Source: Martinezella lusitana
GTDB taxonomy: Bacteria > Pseudomonadota > Alphaproteobacteria > Rhizobiales > Rhizobiaceae
Length of the DNA stretch: 64,000 bases
Reading direction: 5' to 3'
NCBI RefSeq assembly: GCF_010668395.1
Contig: NZ_WUEY01000010.1
Coordinates: 159,762-223,761, forward strand
Shown here: positions 1 through 8,321 of the stretch, piece by piece
How the letters are laid out: every line of letters begins with the position of its first letter
How positions within the stretch are numbered: position 1 is the first letter of the stretch
Translations under genes and position numbers: made by a program
Notes under the pieces: model-generated
Told to the model about the DNA's origin: nothing
Database searches by the model: none
Seen by the model: only the letters and a program-made list of their open reading frames with translations

Positions 1-1
1 G

Positions 2-1546
2 CTGAACAGCGACGGCAGCCTGCGCGGCCGTGTCGTCGGGACGTTGCAGACCCAGGATTTCAAGGAGGACGACACCTACCGCCGGCTCGGGCAGATCTAT
101 GGCGTGCTTGAAGGCGATATAACGGACAATACGACGATCCGGGGAGGTGCCTACTACCAGGGCAGCCCCGCGCGGGAAAACTGGGTCGGCATCCCCGTGA
201 CGACCGACTACAAATTTCTGGATGCGCCCCGCTCGGCGTTCTTCGGCTCGCCCTGGAATAAAAGCACGTATAGCCAGACCGGCGCGTTCGTCGAACTCGA
301 ACATGAGTTCGACAACGGCTGGAAGACGAAGGCGACCCTCAACTACGCCCGCTACCAGAGCAACATCATCGCAAATTCGATCAACAGCATGGTCGATCCT
401 TCCTCGTTGACGGCCAATATCGTTGCCAACAAGTGGGCTCAGGACGATCGGCAATACGGGCTCGACTGGTACACGACAGGTCCGGTTGACCTGGGTGGTC
501 GCGAGCACAAGCTGACATTCGGCGTCAATGCCTCGCATGAGGACCTGGGACAGACGAATTATTACGGTCCCGCCGGCGACGAGTTCTATAGCCATACCGG
601 GAGCATTTTCGACTGGGACGTACCCGAGCCGGATTTCCCGAATGTTTATGGCCGGCACACCCTGACGAACCAGTATGGCGTCTATGGCAATGCCCGGATC
701 AGCCTTGCGGATCCCTTGACGCTGGTCGCGGGCGGACGGGTCATCTGGTGGAACAGCTCCTACAAGCCGAATGCCGATGAAAACTACTGGGGCGATACCA
801 GCACGCACGACGACATCGGCCCCAAGGCCATTCCCTTTGCCGGCCTGATCTATGATTTGAACGACACCCTCTCCGTCTATGGGAGCTACGCCAAGATCTT
901 TCAGCCCCAGGTCACGCGGGATGTGAGCGGTAACCTTCTGGCACCCGTGCAAGGTCAGCAATACGAAGTCGGCCTCAAGGGCAGCTTTCTGGACGACAAG
1001 CTGAATGCGTCGGTCGCCCTGTTCAGCCTGACGCAGAAGAACCGTGCGATGGCCGATCCCAGCGATCCCACCGGCTCGATTTACTTTGCTCAAGGCAAGG
1101 CGCGCGCTCAGGGGCTCGACTTCGAAATCTCCGGCCGGGTGACGGATCAGTGGAATGTCTTTGCGGGCTATACCTACACGAATACCAGGAACTATGACGA
1201 CAGCAACAGCACGGACTACGTCGCGTTCAGCTCGATCGCGCCCCGTCACCTGTTCAAGCTGTGGACGACCTACACGTTGCCGAACGATCTCGACAAATGG
1301 ACGATTGGTGGCGGTCTTTATGCCTCCAGCAGTTTCTACAATGAAGACTCCGGCGGAAAGCTGGTCGCGCCGGGTTACATGACGGCTTCGGCATCGGTGT
1401 CCTATAAGCTCAACGAGCACTACACGGCATCGCTGAGCGTCGATAACATCTTCAACAGGGAATATGTTCGGTCGATCAACAACACGACCACCGGCTTCTA
1501 CGGCGATCCCCGTACCTTCCTCCTCAAGGTGAAGGCAACGTGGTAG
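2..1546 (+). CDS. TonB-dependent siderophore receptor, 5' end outside window
   Basis: This is the C-terminal part (about 514 residues) of an outer-membrane ferric-siderophore receptor; the frame is open to the window edge, so signal peptide and most or all of the plug are missing. The visible part has the alternating aromatic/polar pattern of a 22-strand beta-barrel, and it ends in the family pattern 'VDNIFNREYV ... PRTFLLKVKATW' with an aromatic final residue used by the Bam machinery. Its stop codon overlaps the GTG start of the next gene (binding protein), which is followed by a FhuB-type permease, so the ligand is most likely an iron-siderophore. Whether it has an N-terminal STN signalling domain cannot be seen. 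An FpvA/FoxA-like subfamily is suggested by the C-terminus but the substrate is not determinable. Confidence 0.93.
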   Translation: MNSDGSLRGRVVGTLQTQDFKEDDTYRRLGQIYGVLEGDITDNTTIRGGAYYQGSPARENWVGIPVTTDYKFLDAPRSAFFGSPWNKSTYSQTGAFVELEHEFDNGWKTKATLNYARYQSNIIANSINSMVDPSSLTANIVANKWAQDDRQYGLDWYTTGPVDLGGREHKLTFGVNASHEDLGQTNYYGPAGDEFYSHTGSIFDWDVPEPDFPNVYGRHTLTNQYGVYGNARISLADPLTLVAGGRVIWWNSSYKPNADENYWGDTSTHDDIGPKAIPFAGLIYDLNDTLSVYGSYAKIFQPQVTRDVSGNLLAPVQGQQYEVGLKGSFLDDKLNASVALFSLTQKNRAMADPSDPTGSIYFAQGKARAQGLDFEISGRVTDQWNVFAGYTYTNTRNYDDSNSTDYVAFSSIAPRHLFKLWTTYTLPNDLDKWTIGGGLYASSSFYNEDSGGKLVAPGYMTASASVSYKLNEHYTASLSVDNIFNREYVRSINNTTTGFYGDPRTFLLKVKATW

Positions 1547-2475
1547 GAACCTTCCGGTTCCCTTCAGCCACGTCTTCCAAACTAGGAAGACGTGGCTTCT
1601 TGCAGGCCATGGCGCTTGCATTTGCAGGCCTTGCTCCGGGGCATTCCGCGCGTGCCGCAAAGGCCGGTCTTCGGGTTGCGAGCCTGGATATCACGGCGAC
1701 GCATATCGCCGTTTCGGCCGGCGCCAATTTGATCGCGGCGGCGTCTGCAGGCGGCTTTCGCGCCGGAAGCGCCGACCTCGTTCTGGACGCGGGCATTGTC
1801 GATATCGGACATCCGGCCGAACCGAATCTGGAGCTTCTGCAAAGCCTGCGTCCGGATTTGCTGCTCGCGGCATGGCCTCTCGCGGAGGACGCTCCGGTAC
1901 GTCGCATCGCGCCCGCGCTGACATTGGATCTGTTCGGCAACGGCGACGACTGGCTCACCCGGATAGAGCGCGCGGTTCTTGCAACCGGCGAACGGGTCGG
2001 CAGCGGAGAAACTGCAAACGAGGCCCGTGCCGCCGCGGAACGGCAATTCAATGAAGCGAAACAGTCGGTCGCAGGCCGCGAGATTCCGCCGATCTATCTG
2101 GTCAATCTGAACCAGGATGGAGCCAGTCTCCTCGTCTATGGCCGCAACAGCCTGATGGACGCGGTGATGCAGCGGCTCGGCATCGGCAATGCGTGGGCTT
2201 CCGAAGCCGACATGTGGGGTTGGTCCCGTGCCGATCCGCAGGCTCTCATGGACCGTCCCGAAGCCACGATCATGCACCTCCAGCAATATTGGGAAGGGCC
2301 GGGACTGGCCATGCGCCGGCTGACCAGCGGGCCAATATGGAATGCCTTGCCGCAAATACGGACCGGCCGTTTTCGAATCCTCCCGCCGATCGATATCTTC
2401 GGCGGCCTGCCCAGTGCCGTGCGTTTCGCGGCACTGATCACCGGCACGCTCGATAGTCGCCAGACCGCCCGATGA
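1540..2475 (+). CDS. Tat-exported iron-siderophore ABC substrate-binding protein (FecB/FhuD-like)
   Basis: Periplasmic binding protein that would hand a ferric siderophore from the receptor to the inner-membrane permease. The 311-residue product starts with GTG overlapping the receptor's TAG stop. Residues about 17-40 form a twin-arginine signal (RRGFLQ then a hydrophobic stretch and an Ala-rich cleavage region), as is common for FhuD/FecB proteins. The body follows the class III (TroA-like) fold: 'DIGHPAEPNLELLQSLRPDLLLAA' in the N-lobe and 'GPIWNALPQIRTGRFRILP' in the C-lobe. The stop overlaps the permease start (ATGA), so receptor, binding protein and permease are translationally coupled. 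The ligand is unknown. Confidence 0.92.
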   Translation: MVGTFRFPSATSSKLGRRGFLQAMALAFAGLAPGHSARAAKAGLRVASLDITATHIAVSAGANLIAAASAGGFRAGSADLVLDAGIVDIGHPAEPNLELLQSLRPDLLLAAWPLAEDAPVRRIAPALTLDLFGNGDDWLTRIERAVLATGERVGSGETANEARAAAERQFNEAKQSVAGREIPPIYLVNLNQDGASLLVYGRNSLMDAVMQRLGIGNAWASEADMWGWSRADPQALMDRPEATIMHLQQYWEGPGLAMRRLTSGPIWNALPQIRTGRFRILPPIDIFGGLPSAVRFAALITGTLDSRQTAR

Positions 2476-4457
2476 CGGACCGGGCGATGGTGGGAAAGGT
2501 GAAATCCAACCGTGCGGCGCTCGCGCTCATCGCTCTTGCGGTCTTGCTGTCTGTTTCAACTGTTTGCCGCATGGCTCGAATGCTATCGGCCTCAGCCTCC
2601 GGCGACACGACCTTCGCGGTGCTCGCCATCGAATTCCAATTTCTGCCCCGCATGGCGGTTTGCCTGCTGGCGGGCGCTGCCCTTGGGCAGGCAGGGCTCG
2701 TCATGCAACGGGTCTTGCGAAATCCCCTGGCCGAGCCGACAACGATCGGGGTGTCCGCCGGCGCGCAACTGGCGATCATGTCCGCTTCGCTGTTTGCGCC
2801 TTCCCTGCTCCTGTCGGGAAAGGAGTGGCTGGCCATTGCAGGCGGGCTTGCCGCCACCGGTCTGGCTTTCGCCGCGGCGAGCGCTGCGAGGTTCTCGCCC
2901 CTGGCGCTTCTTCTGTCGGGATTGGTCGTCGGCCTGTTGTGCAACTCCGTTGCCGGCATCCTGATGCTCTTTCGCTGGCAGTATCTTGGAGACTTCTTCT
3001 TCTGGAGTTCCGGCTCGCTGGCTCAGAACGACTGGTCGGCCATTTCGTACCTGCTGCCGCGCGTTCTCGGTTGCACCGCTGCGCTCCTGCTGTTGCTTCG
3101 GCCACTATCCGCCATGTCCCTCGGCGACGACGCCGTGCGTGCCCTGGGGCTGTCGGCACGGTCGGTCCGCTTGACGGCTTTGGCCATCGCCGTTCTGCTG
3201 TCGGCTTTCGTGGTCGCGGCCGCCGGAATGCTCGGTTTCGTCGGCCTGGCCGCTCCGGCGATCGCCAGGATGATCGGCGCGCGAACCTTCAGGAGACAGT
3301 TGGCCATGTCATCGGTCGTGGGGGGCTTGCTCCTGTGGAGCGCCGACGAAGCCGTGCAGTGGGCGGGAAGCCTCTGGCCCGGGATGCCGACGGGGGTCGC
3401 GACGGCGCTGCTGGGCGCACCTCTCTTGCTGTTGCTGCTTCGGCGAATACCGCATGGCCCGGCAAGTCCGGACAGTTCGCTTTATGCGTATCGACGGACC
3501 CGAAACCCTGCTTTCGTCCTCACCGGGCTAACGATCTTCTCGATCGTGCTCCTCTGGCTTGCCCTCGACTTCGGAAAAACAGCGGATGGCTGGGTGTTTG
3601 CTCATTGGGATGATTTCATGTCGCTGGCGACATGGCGCTGGCCCCGTGTTCTGGCGTCGTTCTTTGCCGGCGGCATGATCGCGCTGGCGGGAAGCATGAT
3701 CCAGAAGACGACCGGAAACACCATGGCGTCGCCTGAAATCCTTGGGATATCCTCGGGCGCGGTGCTCGGCGTCCTCGCCATGTACATGTTTTTTGCCGCG
3801 CCAAGTCGAAGCGCCCAGATCGTCGGGAGCAGCATCGGTGCATTCCTGACCTTTGTCATCCTGGCCTTGCTGGAAAGGCGACGCTCCTCCTCGAATGGCG
3901 GGCTGCTGCTGACGGGGATCGGGATCGGCACGGTGTTCGGAGCGCTTGTATCGCTTCTGCTCGCAAGCGGCGATCCCAGGATGGGAGTACTGCTGCCCCT
4001 GATGACCGGCTCCACCTATCAGGTGACGGCATCGCAAAGTGAGGCAATCGCGCTTCTTGGCATCACGGGCTTCATCCTCAGCCTCGGATGCTCCCGCTGG
4101 CTGACGATCTTCTCCCTGGGCGAGCCCACAGGCTTATCGCTCGGCATGAACCTTGTGAACGTCAGAATATTGCTCCTGCTGCTCATTTCGGTGCTGACGG
4201 CGGCAGCCACCACGGTCATCGGGCCAATCAGTTTTGTCGGGCTGACGGCGCCGCATCTGGCATCGTTGCTTGGCTGCAAGGGGACGAAAAGCGAGTTGGC
4301 GGTTTCAGCCCTGGTCGGTGCCGTGGTGATGGTTGCGGCCGATTGGCTCGGGCGCAGCCTGGCATTTCCCTATCAATCGCCCGCCGGGCTGCTTGCAAGT
4401 GTGGTCGGCGTCGGATTTTTCCTGCTTGCCGCGCCTGCCCTCAAGGCGAGGCGATAG
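2472..4457 (+). CDS. fhuB: Fused FhuB-type iron-siderophore ABC permease
   Basis: Inner-membrane permease of 661 residues made of two homologous FecCD halves fused in one chain, the hallmark of FhuB rather than of separate FecC/FecD. Each half carries the ATPase-docking region: GFVGLAAPAIARMIG in the N-half and ISFVGLTAPHLASLLG in the C-half; each also has the 'R-N-PLAEP' or 'TGNTMASPEILG' periplasmic loop. About 18-20 hydrophobic segments are visible. It begins in the stop codon of the binding-protein gene. No FhuC-type ATPase follows; the next gene is an exporter on the other strand. The ATPase must be upstream of the window or elsewhere. Confidence 0.93.
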   Translation: MTDRAMVGKVKSNRAALALIALAVLLSVSTVCRMARMLSASASGDTTFAVLAIEFQFLPRMAVCLLAGAALGQAGLVMQRVLRNPLAEPTTIGVSAGAQLAIMSASLFAPSLLLSGKEWLAIAGGLAATGLAFAAASAARFSPLALLLSGLVVGLLCNSVAGILMLFRWQYLGDFFFWSSGSLAQNDWSAISYLLPRVLGCTAALLLLLRPLSAMSLGDDAVRALGLSARSVRLTALAIAVLLSAFVVAAAGMLGFVGLAAPAIARMIGARTFRRQLAMSSVVGGLLLWSADEAVQWAGSLWPGMPTGVATALLGAPLLLLLLRRIPHGPASPDSSLYAYRRTRNPAFVLTGLTIFSIVLLWLALDFGKTADGWVFAHWDDFMSLATWRWPRVLASFFAGGMIALAGSMIQKTTGNTMASPEILGISSGAVLGVLAMYMFFAAPSRSAQIVGSSIGAFLTFVILALLERRRSSSNGGLLLTGIGIGTVFGALVSLLLASGDPRMGVLLPLMTGSTYQVTASQSEAIALLGITGFILSLGCSRWLTIFSLGEPTGLSLGMNLVNVRILLLLLISVLTAAATTVIGPISFVGLTAPHLASLLGCKGTKSELAVSALVGAVVMVAADWLGRSLAFPYQSPAGLLASVVGVGFFLLAAPALKARR

Positions 4458-4508
4458 GTCTCGTGGCGGATGCGGGCATTGAAGAAAGCAGCGGGCTGAG
4501 CTTTGCCG

Positions 4509-6182
4509 TCATGGCACTTCCCCCTCGACCAGCCTCGGCCGCTGCACACGGTCATCCTCGACGATCCGGCCGTTTTCCATGCGCACGATGCGGTCTGCGA
4601 CATGGAAGTAGCGGTCGTCATGGGAAATCACGATCAGCGTCCGGCCCTGTGCCTTCAGCTCGGGAAGCAGTTCCTCGTAGAAGACCCGGCGGAAGTCCGG
4701 GTCCTGGTCGGCGGCCCATTCGTCGGTGACGATGACCGGCCGGCGCTCCAGCCAGGCCTGGACAAGGGCGAGCCGCTTGCGCTGGCCGGTCGACAGGTCC
4801 GTCGTCGTGAAGTGGTCGTCCTGAAGCCTGACCTTGTGGGCGATGCCCAGCCGCTGCAGATGCGGTCCCGCCTCTTCCGGCAGGGCGCCGTAGACGAGGT
4901 CGTCGAACAGGTAGTAGTCCGAAAAGATCGTGGAGAAAAGCTGGCGATAGCGGTCGCGGTCCTCCGGCATTACCACGATGCCATCGTGCAGAAGCGAGCC
5001 TTGCTGCGGCATATAGAGCCCGAGCAGCAGCTTGATCAGCGTCGTCTTGCCCGAGCCGTTCTCACCGACGATGAACAGCAGCTCGCCGGCATGGATGGTG
5101 AAGTCGATCGGCCCCAGGATAAAGGGTGCGATATCGTCCCTGGCGGAAAAGGCATAGGTGACGCCGCGCAACTCGATCGACTGTATCGCCGGAATGGGGG
5201 CGTTCCCGCCGGTGTCTGCCAGGAGGGGGATATTGGGCTCATGCTGGTCGAGTTCGGCCGATAGCGCGGCAATCCGGGCAAAGGAAATCCGCGCCTGGTC
5301 GAAGACGGGCAGGGCGCCGGCGATCTGCTCGACCGGTCCCTTGACATAGAGCAGCACGATGACGGCGCCGCTGATCACGGCATTGTCGATGCCGAGCTGC
5401 TTGCGGCAAGCGAGGAGCAGCCCGATCATGACGAAGAAGACGGCTGAGCCGGCGGCGTCGGCAATCCAGTGCAGCCGCATGGCGCGGCTCTTCAGCGCGG
5501 CGATCCGGTCTGCGGCCCCCGACAAAAGGACGCCGAAGACGCGCTCCCGCCGTGGCCGGCTGATCTTCAGCTCCTTCGCCCCGTCGGTGATCGCCCGGTA
5601 CTGCTTGTGCAGCTCGTCCTGGGCGACCCGCACCTCCTGATAGTCGCGGATCCAGGCGCGCTGGGAGATCATGTTGATGACGATGCCAAGCGCCAGCGAG
5701 ACGACGGCCAGCAGAAAGACCACCGTCGACAGGGAAAGCAGATAGGCGAAGCTGCCAATGGTGATGGCGAGCGCGATCGCATAGCCCGAGAAATTGAAGG
5801 TGAAAGCCGAAACCGTATCGACATCGCCGGTCAGCACCGACATCAGCCGCCAGGAGCGGTGTGCCTCCAGCGCAGCGATCGGCGCGCGCAGGATCCTCGC
5901 GGAAATATCCTTGCGCAGGGCGGCGATGATCCTTTGGCCGAAGATGCTGTTGATCGCACCGGAAATCGCCGTGCCGGCGACGCTCAACACACACAGGCCG
6001 GCAAACCGGGCAAGCAGCGAAAACGAAATGGTGTCGCCGTCATGCAGGCCGGCATTGATCGTCGCCAACAGCCACGCTGTCGCCAGACCGCCCAGGATCC
6101 CGACCACCGTCGCGAACACAACCACCGGCCAGAACGGGCGCAGCAAGCGGAAAACGACGCCGAAAATCTTCTCCTGTTTCAA
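4509..6182 (-). CDS. Cyclic-peptide/siderophore export ABC transporter (PvdE/SyrD-like)
   Basis: A 557-residue half-transporter with an N-terminal membrane domain (about residues 1-310, six segments) fused to an ATPase domain. Walker A is GENGSGKTT (373-381), the signature is LSTGQRKR (463-470) and Walker B is VIVTDE (483-488). The short TMD, the modified signature LSTGQ and the tail 'VISHDDRYFHVADRIV' match the cyclic-peptide exporter family that includes PvdE (pyoverdine precursor) and SyrD. It lies convergent to the first import module and divergent from the ECF sigma gene. The setting suggests secretion of a non-ribosomal peptide siderophore, or of its precursor, whose synthesis genes are not in this window. 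The exported compound itself is inferred. Confidence 0.88.
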   Translation of the reverse strand: MKQEKIFGVVFRLLRPFWPVVVFATVVGILGGLATAWLLATINAGLHDGDTISFSLLARFAGLCVLSVAGTAISGAINSIFGQRIIAALRKDISARILRAPIAALEAHRSWRLMSVLTGDVDTVSAFTFNFSGYAIALAITIGSFAYLLSLSTVVFLLAVVSLALGIVINMISQRAWIRDYQEVRVAQDELHKQYRAITDGAKELKISRPRRERVFGVLLSGAADRIAALKSRAMRLHWIADAAGSAVFFVMIGLLLACRKQLGIDNAVISGAVIVLLYVKGPVEQIAGALPVFDQARISFARIAALSAELDQHEPNIPLLADTGGNAPIPAIQSIELRGVTYAFSARDDIAPFILGPIDFTIHAGELLFIVGENGSGKTTLIKLLLGLYMPQQGSLLHDGIVVMPEDRDRYRQLFSTIFSDYYLFDDLVYGALPEEAGPHLQRLGIAHKVRLQDDHFTTTDLSTGQRKRLALVQAWLERRPVIVTDEWAADQDPDFRRVFYEELLPELKAQGRTLIVISHDDRYFHVADRIVRMENGRIVEDDRVQRPRLVEGEVP

Positions 6183-6664
6183 TCGTCCATCTCCAAAATC
6201 ATCGAGGGCGATCGCACGTCCCTATGTGTTAGACGAACCAGCGCGCGAAAATTGGAAAATAAAATCCGCGGGTTCATGAGATTTGTCTTTGCATGGGCCA
6301 CAGGAGGTCTGGCCCATCGACACGCTGAATGGATCGCGACATCCGCGATATGGCCAATCACGCCTGTGTGGGGCACTGCGCGGCTAGCCTTCAAATGAGC
6401 CGCGCGGCTGGAGAGTTGTTGCGTATTAGTCACGGATCGGAACAAACGTTGTTTTTCGCGGCAGCCAAGTGATGCGGGCAATCCCGGATCACGGAGAGCT
6501 TATGCCATGAAAAAACATGATAATTCTAATCATATTTTGTCGAAACGACGGATTTCCATCCGATCGGCCCGCTTTTGAACTATTGCGGTGCCGGTCAATC
6601 CTGATTAGTCGCTGACTGCAGCGGGGTAGCAGGTGCAATATTTTCGCGTTGGCGGGAAGTGACT
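6183..6664. other. Divergent intergenic region between exporter and ECF sigma gene
   Basis: This 482-bp stretch has no convincing gene. It contains an 8-bp perfect inverted repeat (ATGGGCCA at 6293-6300 and TGGCCCAT at 6310-6317), whose 9-base loop holds AGGAGG, and an iron-box-like motif at 6518-6532. A 47-codon ORF (6329-6472, plus strand) was seen, but it has no Shine-Dalgarno at a usable distance and follows a stop directly. Promoters for both flanking transcripts must lie here; none could be assigned with confidence. Confidence 0.6.
6518..6532. promoter_or_regulatory. Iron-responsive-operator-like box (TGA-N9-TCA)
   Basis: The sequence TGATAATTCTAATCA fits the TGA-N9-TCA motif described for RirA-regulated rhizobial iron genes, with arms that extend to ATGAT/ATCAT and an AT-rich core. 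It lies 133 bp before the ECF sigma start and 335 bp before the divergent exporter. The core motif alone is expected by chance about once per 4 kb, so the support comes from the longer arms and the iron-uptake setting. Confidence 0.45.
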
Positions 6665-7174
6665 ATGAGTTGGGATTTAAACGGTCTCTTTAGACGGCAT
6701 GCCAAGGAAGTCGTACGCTTCCTGTGCCGGCGCGGCATGAACAGGGAAACGGCCCACGATCTCACCCAGGATGCGTTCGTGCGGTTGCTGTCCTATAATG
6801 GCCGCTCCGATCGCGGCCAAGGCAATCCGCGGGCGCTTCTTTTCCATGTCGCCCGCAATCTCAGCATCGATTTCTATCGGCGGGAGCGCTTGGTCCAATA
6901 TGCCGACCTGACGGATGAAGAGTTTCTTGCGATTCCCGATCTCAGTCCTTCGGTCGAAACGATTGTCTACGATCAGCAGCGCCTCGCAATTACCGCCGCC
7001 GCGCTTGCTGAGCTTCCCGAACGCACCCGGCTTGCGTTCGAACTGCACCGGCTCGGCGATATGACGATCAACGAGGTTGCCGAGCAGCTCGAACTGTCGT
7101 CGACACGGACATGGGCGTTGATTCGGGAGGCTTACCACCATATTCGCCAGCGCCTGCAGGCTGCTACCGACTGA
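6665..7174 (+). CDS. ECF sigma factor, FecI-like
   Basis: Extracytoplasmic-function sigma factor of 169 residues. Region 2 (about 6-75) includes 'AHDLTQDAFVRLL', which binds core polymerase and opens the -10; region 4 (about 115-165) is a helix-turn-helix 'MTINEVAEQLELSSTRTWALI' for the -35. ATG 6665 is preferred over GTG 6659 because GGGAAG sits five bases before it. The next gene is a FecR-type anti-sigma, then an STN-domain TonB receptor. This is the standard order of a cell-surface signalling system, so the sigma most likely drives the receptor-binding protein-permease genes downstream and perhaps siderophore genes. An iron-box-like motif precedes it. Confidence 0.93.
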   Translation: MSWDLNGLFRRHAKEVVRFLCRRGMNRETAHDLTQDAFVRLLSYNGRSDRGQGNPRALLFHVARNLSIDFYRRERLVQYADLTDEEFLAIPDLSPSVETIVYDQQRLAITAAALAELPERTRLAFELHRLGDMTINEVAEQLELSSTRTWALIREAYHHIRQRLQAATD

Positions 7175-7250
7175 CGTACGGATAAATTGAAGCGCTTGTT
7201 CGTTTCCATCTATAGTGTTCAACCGATCAGGCTTACCGACAAGACCAATC

Positions 7251-8198
7251 ATGCAGCACGATATGGGAGATGACGATCGATTGTTCGAAGAGGCGATGAA
7301 TCTCATCATCCGCCTGCAGAACGATCGCAGCAATCCCGTCGCGCTCAACATGATCCGCCATTGGCGCGCGCTGAGTCCGGCTCACGAGCGCACATGGGCG
7401 GAGGTGCTGGAAATCCACGCCATGTCCGGGAAGGTCCTTACGGATCAGTACCAGCTCGAATCCACGCCTGGGATTTCCCGACGCAAATTGATGCTCATGG
7501 GGACTTTGCTCGTCGGAACGGCGGCTGTCGGGGGGCTGCTCGGTCCGGGCCTCATTGCCAGAGCGAGCGCCGATTTCGCCACGACGACGGCCGAGATCAA
7601 GCGTGTTGCCCTTCCGGACGGGAGTATGATCACGCTCGGGCCGGACAGCGGGATCAAGCTGGCTTTCAACGACCGGCGACGCGACATACGACTGCTCTAT
7701 GGCATGGCATTCGCAGAGGTTGCCAAGGATGCCGATCGTCCTTTCTCCGTCGGTGTCGACGAGATAACGGCAACGGCGCTTGGGACCGCCTTCGATGTCA
7801 GCGATGACGATGGCTTCGTGACGATATCGGTGGATCACGGTCTGGTGCAGGTCGATGCCTCGATAGTCGACCGGGCGCAACTTTCAGCCGGTCAATGGTT
7901 GCGGGTCGATACGAATGGGCGGCGTTTCGATCGCGGCACGCGCAACGCCGGACAAATCGCCGTCTGGCGCGATGGCATGATCGTTGCCGACAACGAGCCG
8001 ATTTCAGCCGTCATCGCCCGGATCACCCGCTGGCAGGCCGGGAAAGTATTGATCGCCGACCCTGGTCTCGGGTCCCTTCCCATCAGCGGCGTGTTCGATC
8101 TCAATCAGCCGCTCAGGGCACTCGAAGCCGTCGTCCAGCCCTATGGCGGCAGGGTACGTCAAATTTCGCCGTGGCTCACCGTCATTACGAAAATCTGA
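7251..8198 (+). CDS. FecR-family anti-sigma / signal transducer
   Basis: Inner-membrane regulator that holds the ECF sigma and relays receptor occupancy. The N-terminal DUF4880-like segment (about 5-60) includes 'IRHWRALSPAHERTWAEV'. A single membrane or Tat-like segment follows (SRRKLMLMGTLLVGTAAVGG, about 78-105), then a periplasmic FecR domain with 'KRVALPDGSMITLGPDSGI'. The C-terminus (about 245-315) resembles an STN-like fold that contacts the receptor's signalling domain. ATG 7251 is taken as start; GTG 7215 and ATG 7263 are alternatives and none has a strong ribosome site. Its stop is followed after 123 bp by the receptor gene. Confidence 0.9.
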   Translation: MQHDMGDDDRLFEEAMNLIIRLQNDRSNPVALNMIRHWRALSPAHERTWAEVLEIHAMSGKVLTDQYQLESTPGISRRKLMLMGTLLVGTAAVGGLLGPGLIARASADFATTTAEIKRVALPDGSMITLGPDSGIKLAFNDRRRDIRLLYGMAFAEVAKDADRPFSVGVDEITATALGTAFDVSDDDGFVTISVDHGLVQVDASIVDRAQLSAGQWLRVDTNGRRFDRGTRNAGQIAVWRDGMIVADNEPISAVIARITRWQAGKVLIADPGLGSLPISGVFDLNQPLRALEAVVQPYGGRVRQISPWLTVITKI

Positions 8199-8210
8199 TT
8201 TTTTTCGTCA
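8196..8210. promoter_or_regulatory. Weak TGA-N9-TCA motif before the receptor gene
   Basis: The stop codon of the FecR gene begins a second TGA-N9-TCA match, followed by a run of T. It lies 111 bp before the receptor start. It lacks extended arms, so it may be a chance match. Confidence 0.2.
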
Positions 8211-8321
8211 GGAAAAGAGAAAATCCATCAAACATGCTCGTCTCCATCGATAGGGCGGCAAATACCGAGCTTGACCAGGCAAAGCACGCTCTTTCGCATC
8301 TGTATCAATTGGAGTGGTTTA

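Noticed and set aside
6329..6472. 47-codon plus-strand ORF between exporter and ECF sigma gene
   Set aside because: It directly follows an in-frame stop, its ATG has no ribosome site at a usable distance and the product matches no family I know.
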